This document shows positions 1 to 7,894 of a stretch of DNA of 64,000 nt, in pieces. The notes beneath the pieces are model-generated. The model was not told the origin of the DNA and did not search any database. It saw only the letters and a program-made list of their open reading frames with translations. The translations under genes and the position numbers were made by a program. Numbering within the stretch: the stretch's first letter is position 1; each line of letters opens with the position of its first letter. Origin of the DNA: Mycolicibacterium sp. P9-64 (GTDB lineage Bacteria > Actinomycetota > Actinomycetes > Mycobacteriales > Mycobacteriaceae); contig NZ_NPKO01000016.1 in assembly GCF_008329605.1 (NCBI RefSeq), forward strand, positions 59,170 to 123,169, in the 5' to 3' direction.

Positions 1-181
1 CGAAGACGATCCTCTCGGTGCCGACGGCAGCCGCGCCCATTACGGTCGACGATTCGCGCCAGATGTTCTGCGAGTCACCGAACCAGACGTTGTCGTATCC
101 CAGCGTCTCGCACAGCCTGACGTACTCGCACATCTTCCCAGCGGCTTCGGTGGGGAAGAGTCCCACTCCCTTGCTCAGCAT
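1..181 (-). CDS. LLM-class flavin/F420-dependent oxidoreductase, N-terminal part (cut by window edge)
   Basis: The first 60 codons of a minus-strand gene that runs off the left edge. The ATG is at 181. The protein starts MLSKGVGLFPTEAAGK and continues with CETLGYDNVWFGDSQ, the typical first beta strand and helix of the luciferase-like monooxygenase fold as seen in F420-dependent (Mer-like) members. The substrate cannot be told. It is divergent from the CoxG-like gene at 268, and the shared promoter contains a GntR-type palindrome at 205-221, so it probably belongs to a regulon with the RidA and GntR genes to the right. Confidence 0.8.
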   Translation of the reverse strand, partial: MLSKGVGLFPTEAAGKMCEYVRLCETLGYDNVWFGDSQNIWRESSTVMGAAAVGTERIVF

Positions 182-204
182 GATCGTGATCCTTACCGCA
201 CTTG

Positions 205-221
205 TTGGATAGAATATCCAA
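205..221. promoter_or_regulatory. Predicted GntR operator in the divergent LLM/CoxG promoter
   Basis: A perfect inverted repeat, TTGGATA-gaa-TATCCAA, lies between the divergent starts at 181 and 268. The 12-mer TAGAATATCCAA at 210-221 recurs, as its reverse complement TTGGATATTCTA, at 2086-2097 just upstream of the GntR gene. A shared palindrome at both promoters is what is expected for the operator of that regulator. Confidence 0.6.
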
Positions 222-267
222 TTGTAGGGTTAGTTTCTCAGACGCACCAGCCGAAACGAAGGAAACC

Positions 268-870
268 GTGCAACTCGTCAACGACTTCGTTGTCGACGCC
301 CCGCTGGACACCGCGTGGGCAGTGCTCACCGACGTCCCGCAGGTCGTCGAATGCATCCCGGGCGCGCACCTCGAAAGCACCAGTGGCGAAGACTATTTCG
401 CCAGCATGACGATCAAGGTCGGCCCCATTGGGTTGACACTGACAGGAACTGCGACCATCGTCAGCCGCGACGACGCGGCCCACCACATGGTGGTCCGCGG
501 CACGGGTCGCGACCGGAAGGGCAACGGCTCGGCGGAGGCTGCGATCACCGTGGCCGCCCAGGATCGCAACGGGCAGACGGCAGTCAGCGTGACCACCGAT
601 CTCGAACTCGGCGGGCGCATCGCGCAGTTTGGCAGCGGCGTCATCTCTCAGGTGAGCAACCGGATCCTCGGACAGTTCACCGATCGGTTGAACTCCCGCA
701 TCGCCGGCCCCGAAGGCACCCCGGCGTCCCCCACGCGGCCCGTGCCTGCCGCAGCAATGAGCAATGCAAGCGAAGCCGTCAGCGATCAGCGGATCGCCCT
801 GGCGCTCGTCGCGCTGGCCGGCGTCGCTCTCGGACTGGCGATCGGACGGACGGCCGATCGCCTAGTTTGA
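268..870 (+). CDS. CoxG/SRPBCC family protein with C-terminal membrane anchor
   Basis: A 200-residue protein of the carbon-monoxide-dehydrogenase subunit G (CoxG) branch of the SRPBCC/START-like fold. It opens with VQLVNDFVVDAPLDTAWAVL and continues with DVPQVVECIPGA, both typical of CoxG. Residues from about 175 form one hydrophobic helix (ALALVALAGVALGLAIG), so it is probably tethered to the membrane. The frame is open from a TTG at 202, but the GTG at 268 is preferred because AGGA precedes it at normal spacing and the CoxG domain starts there. CoxG proteins usually accompany molybdenum hydroxylases or flavin oxygenases. Here the neighbour is an LLM oxidoreductase. Its exact role is unknown. 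Confidence 0.8.
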   Translation: MQLVNDFVVDAPLDTAWAVLTDVPQVVECIPGAHLESTSGEDYFASMTIKVGPIGLTLTGTATIVSRDDAAHHMVVRGTGRDRKGNGSAEAAITVAAQDRNGQTAVSVTTDLELGGRIAQFGSGVISQVSNRILGQFTDRLNSRIAGPEGTPASPTRPVPAAAMSNASEAVSDQRIALALVALAGVALGLAIGRTADRLV

Positions 871-871
871 G

Positions 872-1315
872 TCACGAGGCAACGGCCGCAACCAAATCCA
901 GCTCCACGCAGGCGCCACCAGGGAGCGAGGCGACGCCGATGGCCGTACGTGCGTGCGCACCGCATCGTTCGCCGAACGCCTCGAGCAACAACTGGGATGC
1001 ACCGTCGATCACGGTGGGATGATCACCGAAGTCGCTTGTCGCGCGCACATATCCACGCAGGTGGACGAGCGCAGTGACGTTGTCGATGCCGACCGCCGCA
1101 TCGATCGCCCCGATCAGGTTGAGCGCTGCGAACCGGGCCTGATCGCGAGCCTGCTCGACGGAGACGTCGGCGCCGACCACACCTGACAAGGCGGCGCAGT
1201 CGGGCCGGCGAGCCGTCGCACCCGAGATCCAGAGCTGGTCTCCGCACAACCGGCTTGGAAAGTAGGCGCCCTTTGGCGTCGCAGCCGCCGGAACGCTGAG
1301 CCCAAGTCGGGCCAA
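872..1315 (-). CDS. RidA/YjgF-like protein
   Basis: A 147-residue protein of the RidA/YjgF/YER057c family, with the segment LCGDQLWISGATAR near the N-terminus and VHLRGYVRATSDFGDHPTVIDGA in the middle. Canonical RidA hydrolyses reactive enamine/imine intermediates. Many diverged members have other, mostly unknown roles in catabolic operons. The start is a TTG at 1315, 14 bases beyond the stop of the GntR gene, so the two are probably co-transcribed. It converges with the CoxG-like gene, whose stop is one base away. Confidence 0.75.
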   Translation of the reverse strand: MARLGLSVPAAATPKGAYFPSRLCGDQLWISGATARRPDCAALSGVVGADVSVEQARDQARFAALNLIGAIDAAVGIDNVTALVHLRGYVRATSDFGDHPTVIDGASQLLLEAFGERCGAHARTAIGVASLPGGACVELDLVAAVAS

Positions 1316-1329
1316 CCGCGAGCTCGGCG

Positions 1330-2064
1330 TTACGACGTCGATTCGGCCTGCTCCTGTGTGAGGGCCTCAGTGAGATTGTCGATCGCATGAGCGCGGTGCT
1401 GTTGATTCAAGGCCACCGCCCTTTCGACGTCGCGGTTGGCCATCGCATCGGTCAGCAGAACGTGCTCGGTGTTGACCTTGGTGAGATCCATCAGGTGCGC
1501 GTACAGAGGGCGGTATGCGTCAGCGGTGTCGTAGAGCTGCGTGACAATGCGTTTGGTGCGCGCCATCCGGCTGGCCTCGAACGACAGGAAGTGGAACCGG
1601 CGGTTGGCGACGCCAACGGCGACGAGGTCCTCGACCGCGGCGGCCCTGTCCATTTCGGCCATCTGCTCACGCATCTGCTCGACGATCTCGTCGGTGACCT
1701 GCGGCATGCCGTCGCGAATCAGGACTTCTTCCAAGATCGCCCGCAATCGGAAGACCTCCTGCAGTTCCTCAAGGCTCAGCTGGGCGACCCGGTAGCCGCT
1801 GTGCGGCACGTAGGTGACGTGCTCCTCGGCCTCGAGCGTCTTCAGCGCTTCGCGGATCGGGATCCGGGAGACGCCGTACATCTCGACCAGGTTCTCCTGC
1901 ACGATCCAGCTGCCTGGCGGAAATCTGCCGCTACTGATGTCGCGACGAACGGCCTCGGCGACGGCCTGGTGGGCAGTCTTCGGACGGACGAAGTCCGAGG
2001 GCTGTCCGGTGCCAGGTTCTGCAGCTCGGACACGTTGCGGGCGCTGCGTAGTTCGCGGTGACAT
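1330..2064 (-). CDS. GntR-family transcriptional regulator, FadR/FCD subfamily
   Basis: A 244-residue repressor. An N-terminal winged helix (about residues 28-95, with VQENLVEMYGVSRIPIREALKTL) is followed by an all-helical FCD ligand domain (about 100-225) containing FRLRAILEEVLI and NRRFHFLSFEAS. FCD regulators bind small carboxylates, often through a metal held by Asp/His side chains. Here the candidate ligand may come from the LLM/CoxG/RidA pathway. Its own promoter at 2086-2102 and the divergent promoter at 205-221 share the same palindrome. The ATG at 2064 is the natural start. Confidence 0.9.
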   Translation of the reverse strand: MSPRTTQRPQRVRAAEPGTGQPSDFVRPKTAHQAVAEAVRRDISSGRFPPGSWIVQENLVEMYGVSRIPIREALKTLEAEEHVTYVPHSGYRVAQLSLEELQEVFRLRAILEEVLIRDGMPQVTDEIVEQMREQMAEMDRAAAVEDLVAVGVANRRFHFLSFEASRMARTKRIVTQLYDTADAYRPLYAHLMDLTKVNTEHVLLTDAMANRDVERAVALNQQHRAHAIDNLTEALTQEQAESTS

Positions 2065-2085
2065 CGGCCCTCGCTTTCGCTGATA

Positions 2086-2102
2086 TTGGATATTCTATGC
2101 GA
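2086..2102. promoter_or_regulatory. Predicted GntR autoregulatory operator
   Basis: TTGGATA-ttc-TATGCGA lies 22 bases upstream of the GntR start codon. The left arm is identical to the perfect palindrome at 205-221. The right arm is degenerate, as is common in weaker autoregulatory sites. Confidence 0.5.
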
Positions 2103-2160
2103 TCACGGTTCCTCAACGCTAACGGCACGCGCACCTCCGAACGAGAGTGCGGCGAGCTCA

Positions 2161-3153
2161 TCAGTCGTCAGGCAGGGGACGGTGCTCGATGAGGTCGCGC
2201 ACGGCGCCCGTGCCGAGCCGCTCCCGGAACGCGGCGACGGTGTAGCCGATCACCGTCGCATCGGTGTGCGCCCGCGCAGTCGCCGCGCGCGGCATGTGAA
2301 ACAGCGGGCCGATCTCGCCGAAGTAATCCCCCGCGGCGGCGACCTTGAGCAATTCCTCACCGCCGCCCGGTAATTCGCGGATCAACTCGAAGTCGCCCTC
2401 GGACACGACGTAGATGAGATCGCCCATCGCGCCCTGCTCGAACAGCGTCTCGCCCGCTACCAGCCGTACCGTCTCGGGAGGCCGGTCCATCGTCGCGAAC
2501 TCCGGCACCATCTCGACGATCCGATCGGCCAACGGCAGGATCCGGCTGTCGTGCGTGGCAACCACGACCATCCGATCACCAGATGCCAGCTCGCGGATCA
2601 GCCGCAGCACCTCCTCGACCTGAATGAAGTCCAGGTGCGCGGTCGGCTCGTCGGCCAACACCAGGGGCGGATCGAGCGCGATGGCCCGCGCTACCGCGAC
2701 GCGCTGCTGCTGCCCGCCGCTCAGATCACCGGGCCGGTGGTGGAGCCGATCCTTGAGGCCGACGCGGGTGAGCAGTTCCTCTGCCCGCTCGCGCGCCTCC
2801 CGACGAGGCGTACCCGCCGCATGCAATGGCACCAGCACGTTCTCCATCGCGGTCAGGCTGGGCACCAGATTGAATGCCTGAAAGACGATGCCCACCGTCT
2901 CGCGACGGTATTTCGACAAGCCTCGGGCATCGAGAGCAGTGAGCTCGACGTCGCCGAACTTGATGGCCCCCGAGTTGGGACGAAGGATGCCGCCGAGGCA
3001 CGACAGCAACGTCGTCTTCCCACAACCACTGGGCCCCAACAGGATCACCAACGACCCAGCGGCCACGTCGAGGTTGAAGTTGCAGATGGGGCGCACCGCA
3101 TGCCCGCCGCTGGAGTATTCGACCACGAGATCCTGGATGCTGAGATCGCCCAT
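2161..3153 (-). CDS. ABC transporter ATPase with C-terminal cyclic-nucleotide-binding-like domain
   Basis: A 330-residue protein in two parts. Residues 1-215 are a MacB/LolD-type ATPase with Walker A GPSGCGKTTL, signature LSGGQQQRVAVARA, Walker B PPLVLADEPTAHLD and switch His in VVVATHD. Residues about 225-325 form a cNMP-binding (CAP_ED) beta barrel with ETLFEQGAMGDLIYVVSEG and GDYFGEIGPLF. The fusion suggests that a nucleotide or other ligand gates transport. The M. tuberculosis pair Rv0073/Rv0072 has, as I recall, the same layout. It overlaps the permease gene by one base, so they form an operon. Confidence 0.88.
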   Translation of the reverse strand: MGDLSIQDLVVEYSSGGHAVRPICNFNLDVAAGSLVILLGPSGCGKTTLLSCLGGILRPNSGAIKFGDVELTALDARGLSKYRRETVGIVFQAFNLVPSLTAMENVLVPLHAAGTPRREARERAEELLTRVGLKDRLHHRPGDLSGGQQQRVAVARAIALDPPLVLADEPTAHLDFIQVEEVLRLIRELASGDRMVVVATHDSRILPLADRIVEMVPEFATMDRPPETVRLVAGETLFEQGAMGDLIYVVSEGDFELIRELPGGGEELLKVAAAGDYFGEIGPLFHMPRAATARAHTDATVIGYTVAAFRERLGTGAVRDLIEHRPLPDD

Positions 3154-4202
3154 TACGGACCTCCGAATGCCAGCGCGGGATCGACGGACACAGCGCGATG
3201 CAGCCCGCTCGCACTGGCGACCAAGCCGATGATGACGGCGACCAGGGGCAGCGCAACGTAGGCCGCGGTGGGCACGATCACCTGCATCGGGAACAGTGGC
3301 CCGAGCGCCATCGACAGGATGGCACCGACCAGCGCGGCGAGCAGAGCCACGATGATCGCCTGCATGGCCAACCCGGCCGCGACATTACGGGTGGGTACGC
3401 CAATCGCCTTGAACACCGCAAAGTCTCGTAGTCGCTCGAGCGCGGAGAGATAGATCACCGACCCAACGACCAGCGCCGCGACCACCCACAGCAGAATCGC
3501 GACGATCGTGATCGAGTTGACCGCCACCTTCAGCGGTCGGAGCAGATCGGCGATGGCGCCCGCGCGATCGATGGCGGCGTACCCATCGGGCAGGGACGTG
3601 ATCGTGCCGCGAATCCCGATCGACGCGACCAACTGTTGGCCGCCGTAAACGAGCCGCTGTGCGCCCGCCGTGGTCAGGAAGACGTTGGGCAGGTTGGCCA
3701 GTGCGGTGGAGTTGTCGACGATGCCGACGATGCGTAGTTTGCGGGAGGCGATCTCGATGTCGTCGCCCACGTGGCGTCCGAGCGTGCTCGATACCGCGAC
3801 CTCGTCCGGCGTCGTCGGTGCTCGGCCTTCGGACGGCACGGGCATGCCGGGGCCGCGCTCCGGGGCGCCGAACAAGTCGGCATTGCGCGTCGAATCCCCC
3901 TGTGTGACCGTGCCGCCGGCATATGTCAGCGGAGCGGCTGCGACCACACCAGGAGTCGCAGCGATCCGCCCGAGATCCACCGGCGCGAATGGCGTCGCTC
4001 CGACGAACGGGCCGGACGCTCCGGCCTTGACCACGAACACGTCGACGCCTAGCGCGTCGACGGTCTTCTCGGCCTCCACCCGGAAGCCGTTGGCGAGTCC
4101 GGTGAGAACGAGCGTCATCGCGAAGATGATGGCCGTGCTGAGGACGGCGATGACGAAGCGGCGTCGTCGCCACTGCATGTCGCGTAGAGCCGCCATCAAC
4201 AT
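3153..4202 (-). CDS. MacB/FtsX-type ABC transporter permease
   Basis: A 349-residue permease. One membrane helix near the N-terminus (VIAVLSTAIIFAMTLVLTG) is followed by a large extracytoplasmic MacB-like domain (about 40-225) and three C-terminal helices: the FtsX segment LLWVVAALVVGSVIYLSAL with the coupling motif RLRDFAVFKAIG, then two more. It is the membrane partner of the ATPase at 2161-3153. This type of half-transporter often moves lipids or peptides or works mechanically rather than importing solutes. The frame stays open upstream to 4616, but the ATG at 4202 (MLMAALRDMQW) is where Rv0072-like proteins begin. Confidence 0.85.
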   Translation of the reverse strand: MLMAALRDMQWRRRRFVIAVLSTAIIFAMTLVLTGLANGFRVEAEKTVDALGVDVFVVKAGASGPFVGATPFAPVDLGRIAATPGVVAAAPLTYAGGTVTQGDSTRNADLFGAPERGPGMPVPSEGRAPTTPDEVAVSSTLGRHVGDDIEIASRKLRIVGIVDNSTALANLPNVFLTTAGAQRLVYGGQQLVASIGIRGTITSLPDGYAAIDRAGAIADLLRPLKVAVNSITIVAILLWVVAALVVGSVIYLSALERLRDFAVFKAIGVPTRNVAAGLAMQAIIVALLAALVGAILSMALGPLFPMQVIVPTAAYVALPLVAVIIGLVASASGLHRAVSVDPALAFGGP

Positions 4203-4530
4203 GGCGGCGACGTTACCGACGACGACTCCGATACGTGTCGAGTTTGGTGAGGTCCCGTCTTGTCGGATCGATGTTGCTCGACGCGCGGGTAGCCTCGCGG
4301 TGACGGCATGGCCGACTTCCCCACTGCCGTACAAGGCATTACGGACGCGCTGCGGCGCCTGCCGTCTTGCCGCTGACCTGAACTCTCGACACATCCACCA
4401 GCGCAAGGTGTTTCGTGCCGCCTTGCGCATGGCGGCGCGCCATCGTTGACCCGTGGGTCCGGTGTGCAACACTGCCCGGGCAACGAATAGCCGACGAAGA
4501 TTGCCACGGCGCGGCGAAAGTGAAAGTAAG
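4203..4530. other. Intergenic region between divergent genes, no gene seen
   Basis: About 330 bases separate the permease start (4202) from the secreted hydrolase start (4531). The minus frame of the permease stays open here, but its translation is Arg/Pro-rich and unlike any membrane or secreted protein, as expected of GC-rich noncoding sequence. Promoters for both flanking genes must lie here. I see no clear repeat or hairpin. Confidence 0.5.
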
Positions 4531-5184
4531 GTGCAGTTCGTGGACAAGGGCCTGTTAGCCAAGGGCCGCGGACGCTGGTTGGCGCTCGCGGCCTCGCTCG
4601 TGGTGTCCGCAGGCATGTTCTACGCCCAAGGCTCGGAGTCTCGGTGTTGCGACGCCTCCCCTGCCGCGGCAAGTCAGGGAGCTGCGCCGAACGCCTCACC
4701 AACCGTCGCCAGTCCCACGGAGGCGGACCTGTTGGCAGCCAGTGCGCCCGCCGCGGCTGCTGCCGCGCCCAACTTCCAGTTCGCGCTGCCTCCCGGTGTG
4801 GCGCCGGAGGATCGGTTGCAGGTCCACACCATCCGGGCAGCGCGTGCCATCAGCGTGATGTTTCCCGAGATCACCACCATCGGTGGGTATCGGCAGGATG
4901 CCCTGAAATGGCACCCCAACGGCTTGGCCATCGACGTGATGATCCCGAACTACCACAGCAAAGAAGGCATCGAGCTCGGCAACCAGATCGCCGGGCTGGC
5001 GCTGGCGAACGCGAAGCGCTGGGGCGTGCTCCACGTGATCTGGCGTCAGGGCTTCTACCCCGGTATCGGCGCACCGAGCTGGACGGCGGATTACGGCAAC
5101 GAGACGGCCAACCACTTCGACCACGTCCACATTGCCACCGACGGCGGCGGGTACCCCACCGGGAACGTCAGCTACTACATCTAG
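4531..5184 (+). CDS. Secreted M15-like (ARB_07466-type) peptidase-fold protein
   Basis: About 217 residues. A signal sequence/anchor (WLALAASLVVSAGMFYA) leads into an Ala/Pro-rich linker. The C-terminal domain (about residues 95-217) carries the spaced zinc ligands of the M15/VanY-like fold: WHPNGLAIDVMIPN gives His and Asp, and HFDHVHIA gives the final His-x-His. Related domains sit in mycobacterial cell-wall proteins and may cut peptidoglycan peptides, but activity is not proven for this group. GTG at 4531 is chosen as the start; GTG at 4540, with AAGG at better spacing, is possible. Its stop overlaps the stop of the convergent gene at CTAG. Confidence 0.7.
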   Translation: MQFVDKGLLAKGRGRWLALAASLVVSAGMFYAQGSESRCCDASPAAASQGAAPNASPTVASPTEADLLAASAPAAAAAAPNFQFALPPGVAPEDRLQVHTIRAARAISVMFPEITTIGGYRQDALKWHPNGLAIDVMIPNYHSKEGIELGNQIAGLALANAKRWGVLHVIWRQGFYPGIGAPSWTADYGNETANHFDHVHIATDGGGYPTGNVSYYI

Positions 5185-5657
5185 TCCCGCGTCTGCGGTG
5201 CCACCTTCGCGCGCCGGTTGCCCGGCAGCCGGTCGACGAACCGGCCGAGTCGAAGAACGGTGTTGTCGAGCGGATCCACGATCTCGGTGAGCCTCCGCAG
5301 GGTGGGCAGGATCGCCACCAGTTCGTCGATGCTGCCGGCAAGCTTCTCGGCGTGGGTGTCGATGCCCCTCGCTGCAGTGCTCAGGCCCGAGATCTCGTCG
5401 GCGATCTCGCGTGCGTTCCTGTCGATCCCTGCCGCACTGGCTCCGAGCTCGGACAGGCTGCCTGCGATGATCTCGGCGGACCGCCTGAGCTCGGCGACGT
5501 CGTCGAGCGCGGATCCCGCCCTGTCGATCAGCGTCGCCAAGGCCACCACCCGCCGGCCCGTTTGCTGCACCGAGGCGCTGGTCCACGAGTAGGCCGCGCG
5601 GAATCCCGGTATGGCGCCGAGATCTACCTGCGGCGGTGAGTAGCCGATCAACTGCAT
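5181..5657 (-). CDS. Hypothetical coiled-coil protein
   Basis: A 158-residue protein with no signal peptide or transmembrane helix. Residues 35-140 are one long run of heptad-like sequence (LATLIDRAGSALDDVAEL, IAGSLSELGASAAGID, THAEKLAGSIDELV), predicted as helical bundle or coiled coil. The end is basic (LPGNRRAKVAPQTRD). The pattern resembles the helical part of chemotaxis or Mce-associated proteins, but I do not recognise the family. It is convergent with the secreted hydrolase and shares the CTAG stop. Confidence 0.6.
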   Translation of the reverse strand: MQLIGYSPPQVDLGAIPGFRAAYSWTSASVQQTGRRVVALATLIDRAGSALDDVAELRRSAEIIAGSLSELGASAAGIDRNAREIADEISGLSTAARGIDTHAEKLAGSIDELVAILPTLRRLTEIVDPLDNTVLRLGRFVDRLPGNRRAKVAPQTRD

Positions 5658-5906
5658 GCCGTTGATTGTGCGCTATCCGGCTTTGCTCACGACGAGGTCA
5701 CGCTGAATCGGTAGTCGTCGAGGTCGAAGCGCCTGCGGGCACCTGAAAGGTGGTCCCGACGAAGAGCCGGCCGGCCAGACGCACAGGGTCACCCGCGCCG
5801 TTCCTTGGCTCCCGAAGCGAATCCCCGCTCAATTGACGATTACGTGAAATATGTTGGCTGGCCCTTCAGCCCGTCGCGGCTGGCAATCTTGCAGCGAACA
5901 TGAATC

Positions 5907-6392
5907 GTGCGCCGTAGGCTCCAGTCGTCCGCACGATCACCGGGGGACTTCTTGACCACACCACGGAAGCGCCCATTCAAGAAACAAGCCGCGGTCATCG
6001 GCGGGAGCCTCGTCGGCGGGCTAGTCCTGTTGGGAGTGATCGGAAACATCGCCTCCGGCCGCGATGACACGACGCCGACGTCGTCGACGGTGACGAAGAC
6101 CGTGACGGTCACGGCCCAGCCGCCGACGGTAACCGCGACCGCGACCGCTACCGTGACGCTGGCGGCTCCCCCGGCCTCCGTCGTCGAACTACCCGCACCC
6201 GTGTCGGAAGTACCCGTGGAATCAATGCCTCCCCTGCCCCCGTTTGCACCGTTCATGCCGCCGATCCCGTCGAGCGCGTTCTACCAGAATTGCACGGCAG
6301 CACGCGCTGCCGGCGTGGCGCCGCTTCACGTGGGTGAGCCCGGGTATCGCAAGGGTTTGGACGGTGACGGCGACGGTGTCGCCTGCGAATGA
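5907..6392 (+). CDS. Membrane-anchored excalibur-domain protein
   Basis: Up to 161 residues. A single membrane helix (about residues 28-50, VIGGSLVGGLVLLGVIG) is followed by a Thr/Val-rich repeat region (TVTKTVTVTAQPPTVTATAT) and a Pro-rich linker. The C-terminal excalibur domain (YQNCTAARAAGVAPLHVGEP and LDGDGDGVACE) has paired Cys and an Asp-rich calcium-type loop. It should face the cell wall. A TTG at 5952 preceded by GGGGGA is an equally good start. It overlaps the channel gene by four bases (ATGA), so they are translationally coupled. Confidence 0.8.
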   Translation: MRRRLQSSARSPGDFLTTPRKRPFKKQAAVIGGSLVGGLVLLGVIGNIASGRDDTTPTSSTVTKTVTVTAQPPTVTATATATVTLAAPPASVVELPAPVSEVPVESMPPLPPFAPFMPPIPSSAFYQNCTAARAAGVAPLHVGEPGYRKGLDGDGDGVACE

Positions 6393-7120
6393 CGAGACTG
6401 GAGCGGTGGCAGTCACACACCGAATGGCCCTTGGCGACCGTTGCCGTCATCTTCCTGGCCGCGTACTCGGTCCGCGTCGTCGTCGAGCCCCAGGGATCGA
6501 TGGAATCCGCTCTGCAACTCATCATCTGGGCGACCTGGGCAATGTTCGCGGTGGACTACGTCGCGCGGTTGTACCTCGCCACTGACAGGAGGCAATGGTT
6601 CGTCGGCCACCTCCTGGACTTGGCAGTCGTTGCGCTACCGCTGTTGCGGCCCCTGCGGCTCCTGCGGCTTTTCGTCCTGGTTGCCGTGTTGCAGAGGGCA
6701 ATCGGTGGTGCCATCCGGGGTCGCGTCATCATCTACACCGCATGCGGAGTGGTGCTGCTCGTCTACGTCGCGTCGCTGGCCATCCTGGACGTCGAGCGTT
6801 ACGTGCCCGGTTCGAAGATCACGACCTTCGGTGACGCGCTCTGGTGGTCGATCACCACCGTCACCACCGTCGGGTACGGAGACTTGTCGCCCGTCACCGG
6901 CATGGGTCGAGTGATTGCGGTGACGCTCATGATCGGTGGGATCAGCCTCGTCGGCGTCGTCACTGCAACGCTCGCGTCCTGGATCGTGCAGCGTGTCTCA
7001 GAGGAAGACACCGCGAATCAAGCGGCGACCCGCGCTCAGATCGATGCGCTGCGCACCGACTTGGATCAACGGATCGACACGCTCAACGCCGAGATTCAGG
7101 CACTCAAGAACCAAGCCTGA
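6389..7120 (+). CDS. Voltage-gated-type potassium channel protein
   Basis: A 243-residue channel subunit with S1-S6 layout. The S4-like helix has regularly spaced Arg (LLRPLRLLRLFVLV, about residues 85-98). The pore helix and selectivity filter are TTVTTVGYGD (about 156-165), and the last membrane helix is VIAVTLMIGGISLVGVVTATL. The C-terminal cytoplasmic tail (about 205-243) is a short coiled coil, probably for tetramerisation. It is a K+-selective channel by the TVGYGD filter. Voltage gating is inferred only from the Arg pattern. It is coupled to the excalibur gene. Confidence 0.88.
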   Translation: MTRLERWQSHTEWPLATVAVIFLAAYSVRVVVEPQGSMESALQLIIWATWAMFAVDYVARLYLATDRRQWFVGHLLDLAVVALPLLRPLRLLRLFVLVAVLQRAIGGAIRGRVIIYTACGVVLLVYVASLAILDVERYVPGSKITTFGDALWWSITTVTTVGYGDLSPVTGMGRVIAVTLMIGGISLVGVVTATLASWIVQRVSEEDTANQAATRAQIDALRTDLDQRIDTLNAEIQALKNQA

Positions 7121-7190
7121 ACGGCGGGTACCCGTCCGTGTCCAGCAGCAGTGGCGCAGCACGACGTCGGTGGGCCGTCACGTCGAGGTG

Positions 7191-7868
7191 TTAGGGCCTG
7201 CTTGCCCGCGCAGCTTGGCGCTTCTGCTTCTCGGCGTCGGCCAGCGATGCCAGCCGATCGGCCTGAACGCGCTTGGATTCGGCTTCGCTGCGCTTCGCTT
7301 GAGCATCCTCGAGCTTGGACTCGGCTGCGGCACTGGCATTTTCTTCACCAGCTTGAATCCTGGCCTGCGCCGCGCGCTTGCTGTCCTCGATGGAGTCCTT
7401 GCGCTGGGCAGTCAATTCGTCGACCCGTTGCCTTCGTGCAGCGGTGCGTGCCTTGGCCGCAACCGCTGCAGCACGCTTGCGGTCGTCGGCCTCGGATCGA
7501 GCTGCATCGACTTCGCGCTTCTTCTCCTCTCGAGCCTGCTCCTGCTCGTCGATCACGTTGTCGCGCTGCGCCTTCAGCTCAGCGTCGGCGTGCTCTTCCT
7601 TCTGTGCCGCAACGGCGTCGAGTCGGGCGGCGCGGCTCAGCATGTCGCTGCGGTCCGCAAGCACCGATCCACGCTTCTCGAGCTTCGCGTCGCCGAGAAC
7701 GTGACCGACGGTCGCGTCCAACACTCCGAGCGAACGCTCGTAAAACAGCCGGGCAGGCGCTTCTTCACCCATCCGAACGATCACCCTGTCCTCGATCAGT
7801 CGCAGGGGCAACCGGGCGAGCTGATACTGGAAACGCAGTATTGCGAACGGGACTGTCGTGAACTTCAT
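7191..7868 (-). CDS. Hypothetical coiled-coil protein
   Basis: A 225-residue protein. The first 60 residues are compact and moderately hydrophobic (MKFTTVPFAILRFQYQLARL; ARLFYERSLGVLDATVGHVL). From residue 65 on it is almost continuous Ala/Glu/Lys/Arg-rich coiled coil (EEHADAELKAQRDNVIDEQE, ADDRKRAAAVAAKARTAA). There is no signal peptide. It lies 26 bases downstream of the CsbD-like gene on the same strand, and both are long charged helices, so they may be a stress-response pair. The function is unknown. Confidence 0.7.
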   Translation of the reverse strand: MKFTTVPFAILRFQYQLARLPLRLIEDRVIVRMGEEAPARLFYERSLGVLDATVGHVLGDAKLEKRGSVLADRSDMLSRAARLDAVAAQKEEHADAELKAQRDNVIDEQEQAREEKKREVDAARSEADDRKRAAAVAAKARTAARRQRVDELTAQRKDSIEDSKRAAQARIQAGEENASAAAESKLEDAQAKRSEAESKRVQADRLASLADAEKQKRQAARASRP

Positions 7869-7894
7869 TGCTAGCTCCTGTGTCTTGATGGTGT

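Noticed and set aside
4203..4616. Open minus-strand extension of the ABC permease
   Set aside because: Arg/Pro-rich translation without membrane features; the permease family starts at 4202.
5658..5906. Possible gene tail on the minus strand (GDPVRLAGRLFVGTT; another frame RRRFDLDDYRFSVTSS)
   Set aside because: The pieces look protein-like but are in different frames and have no start or known family. They may be a remnant; not enough to call.
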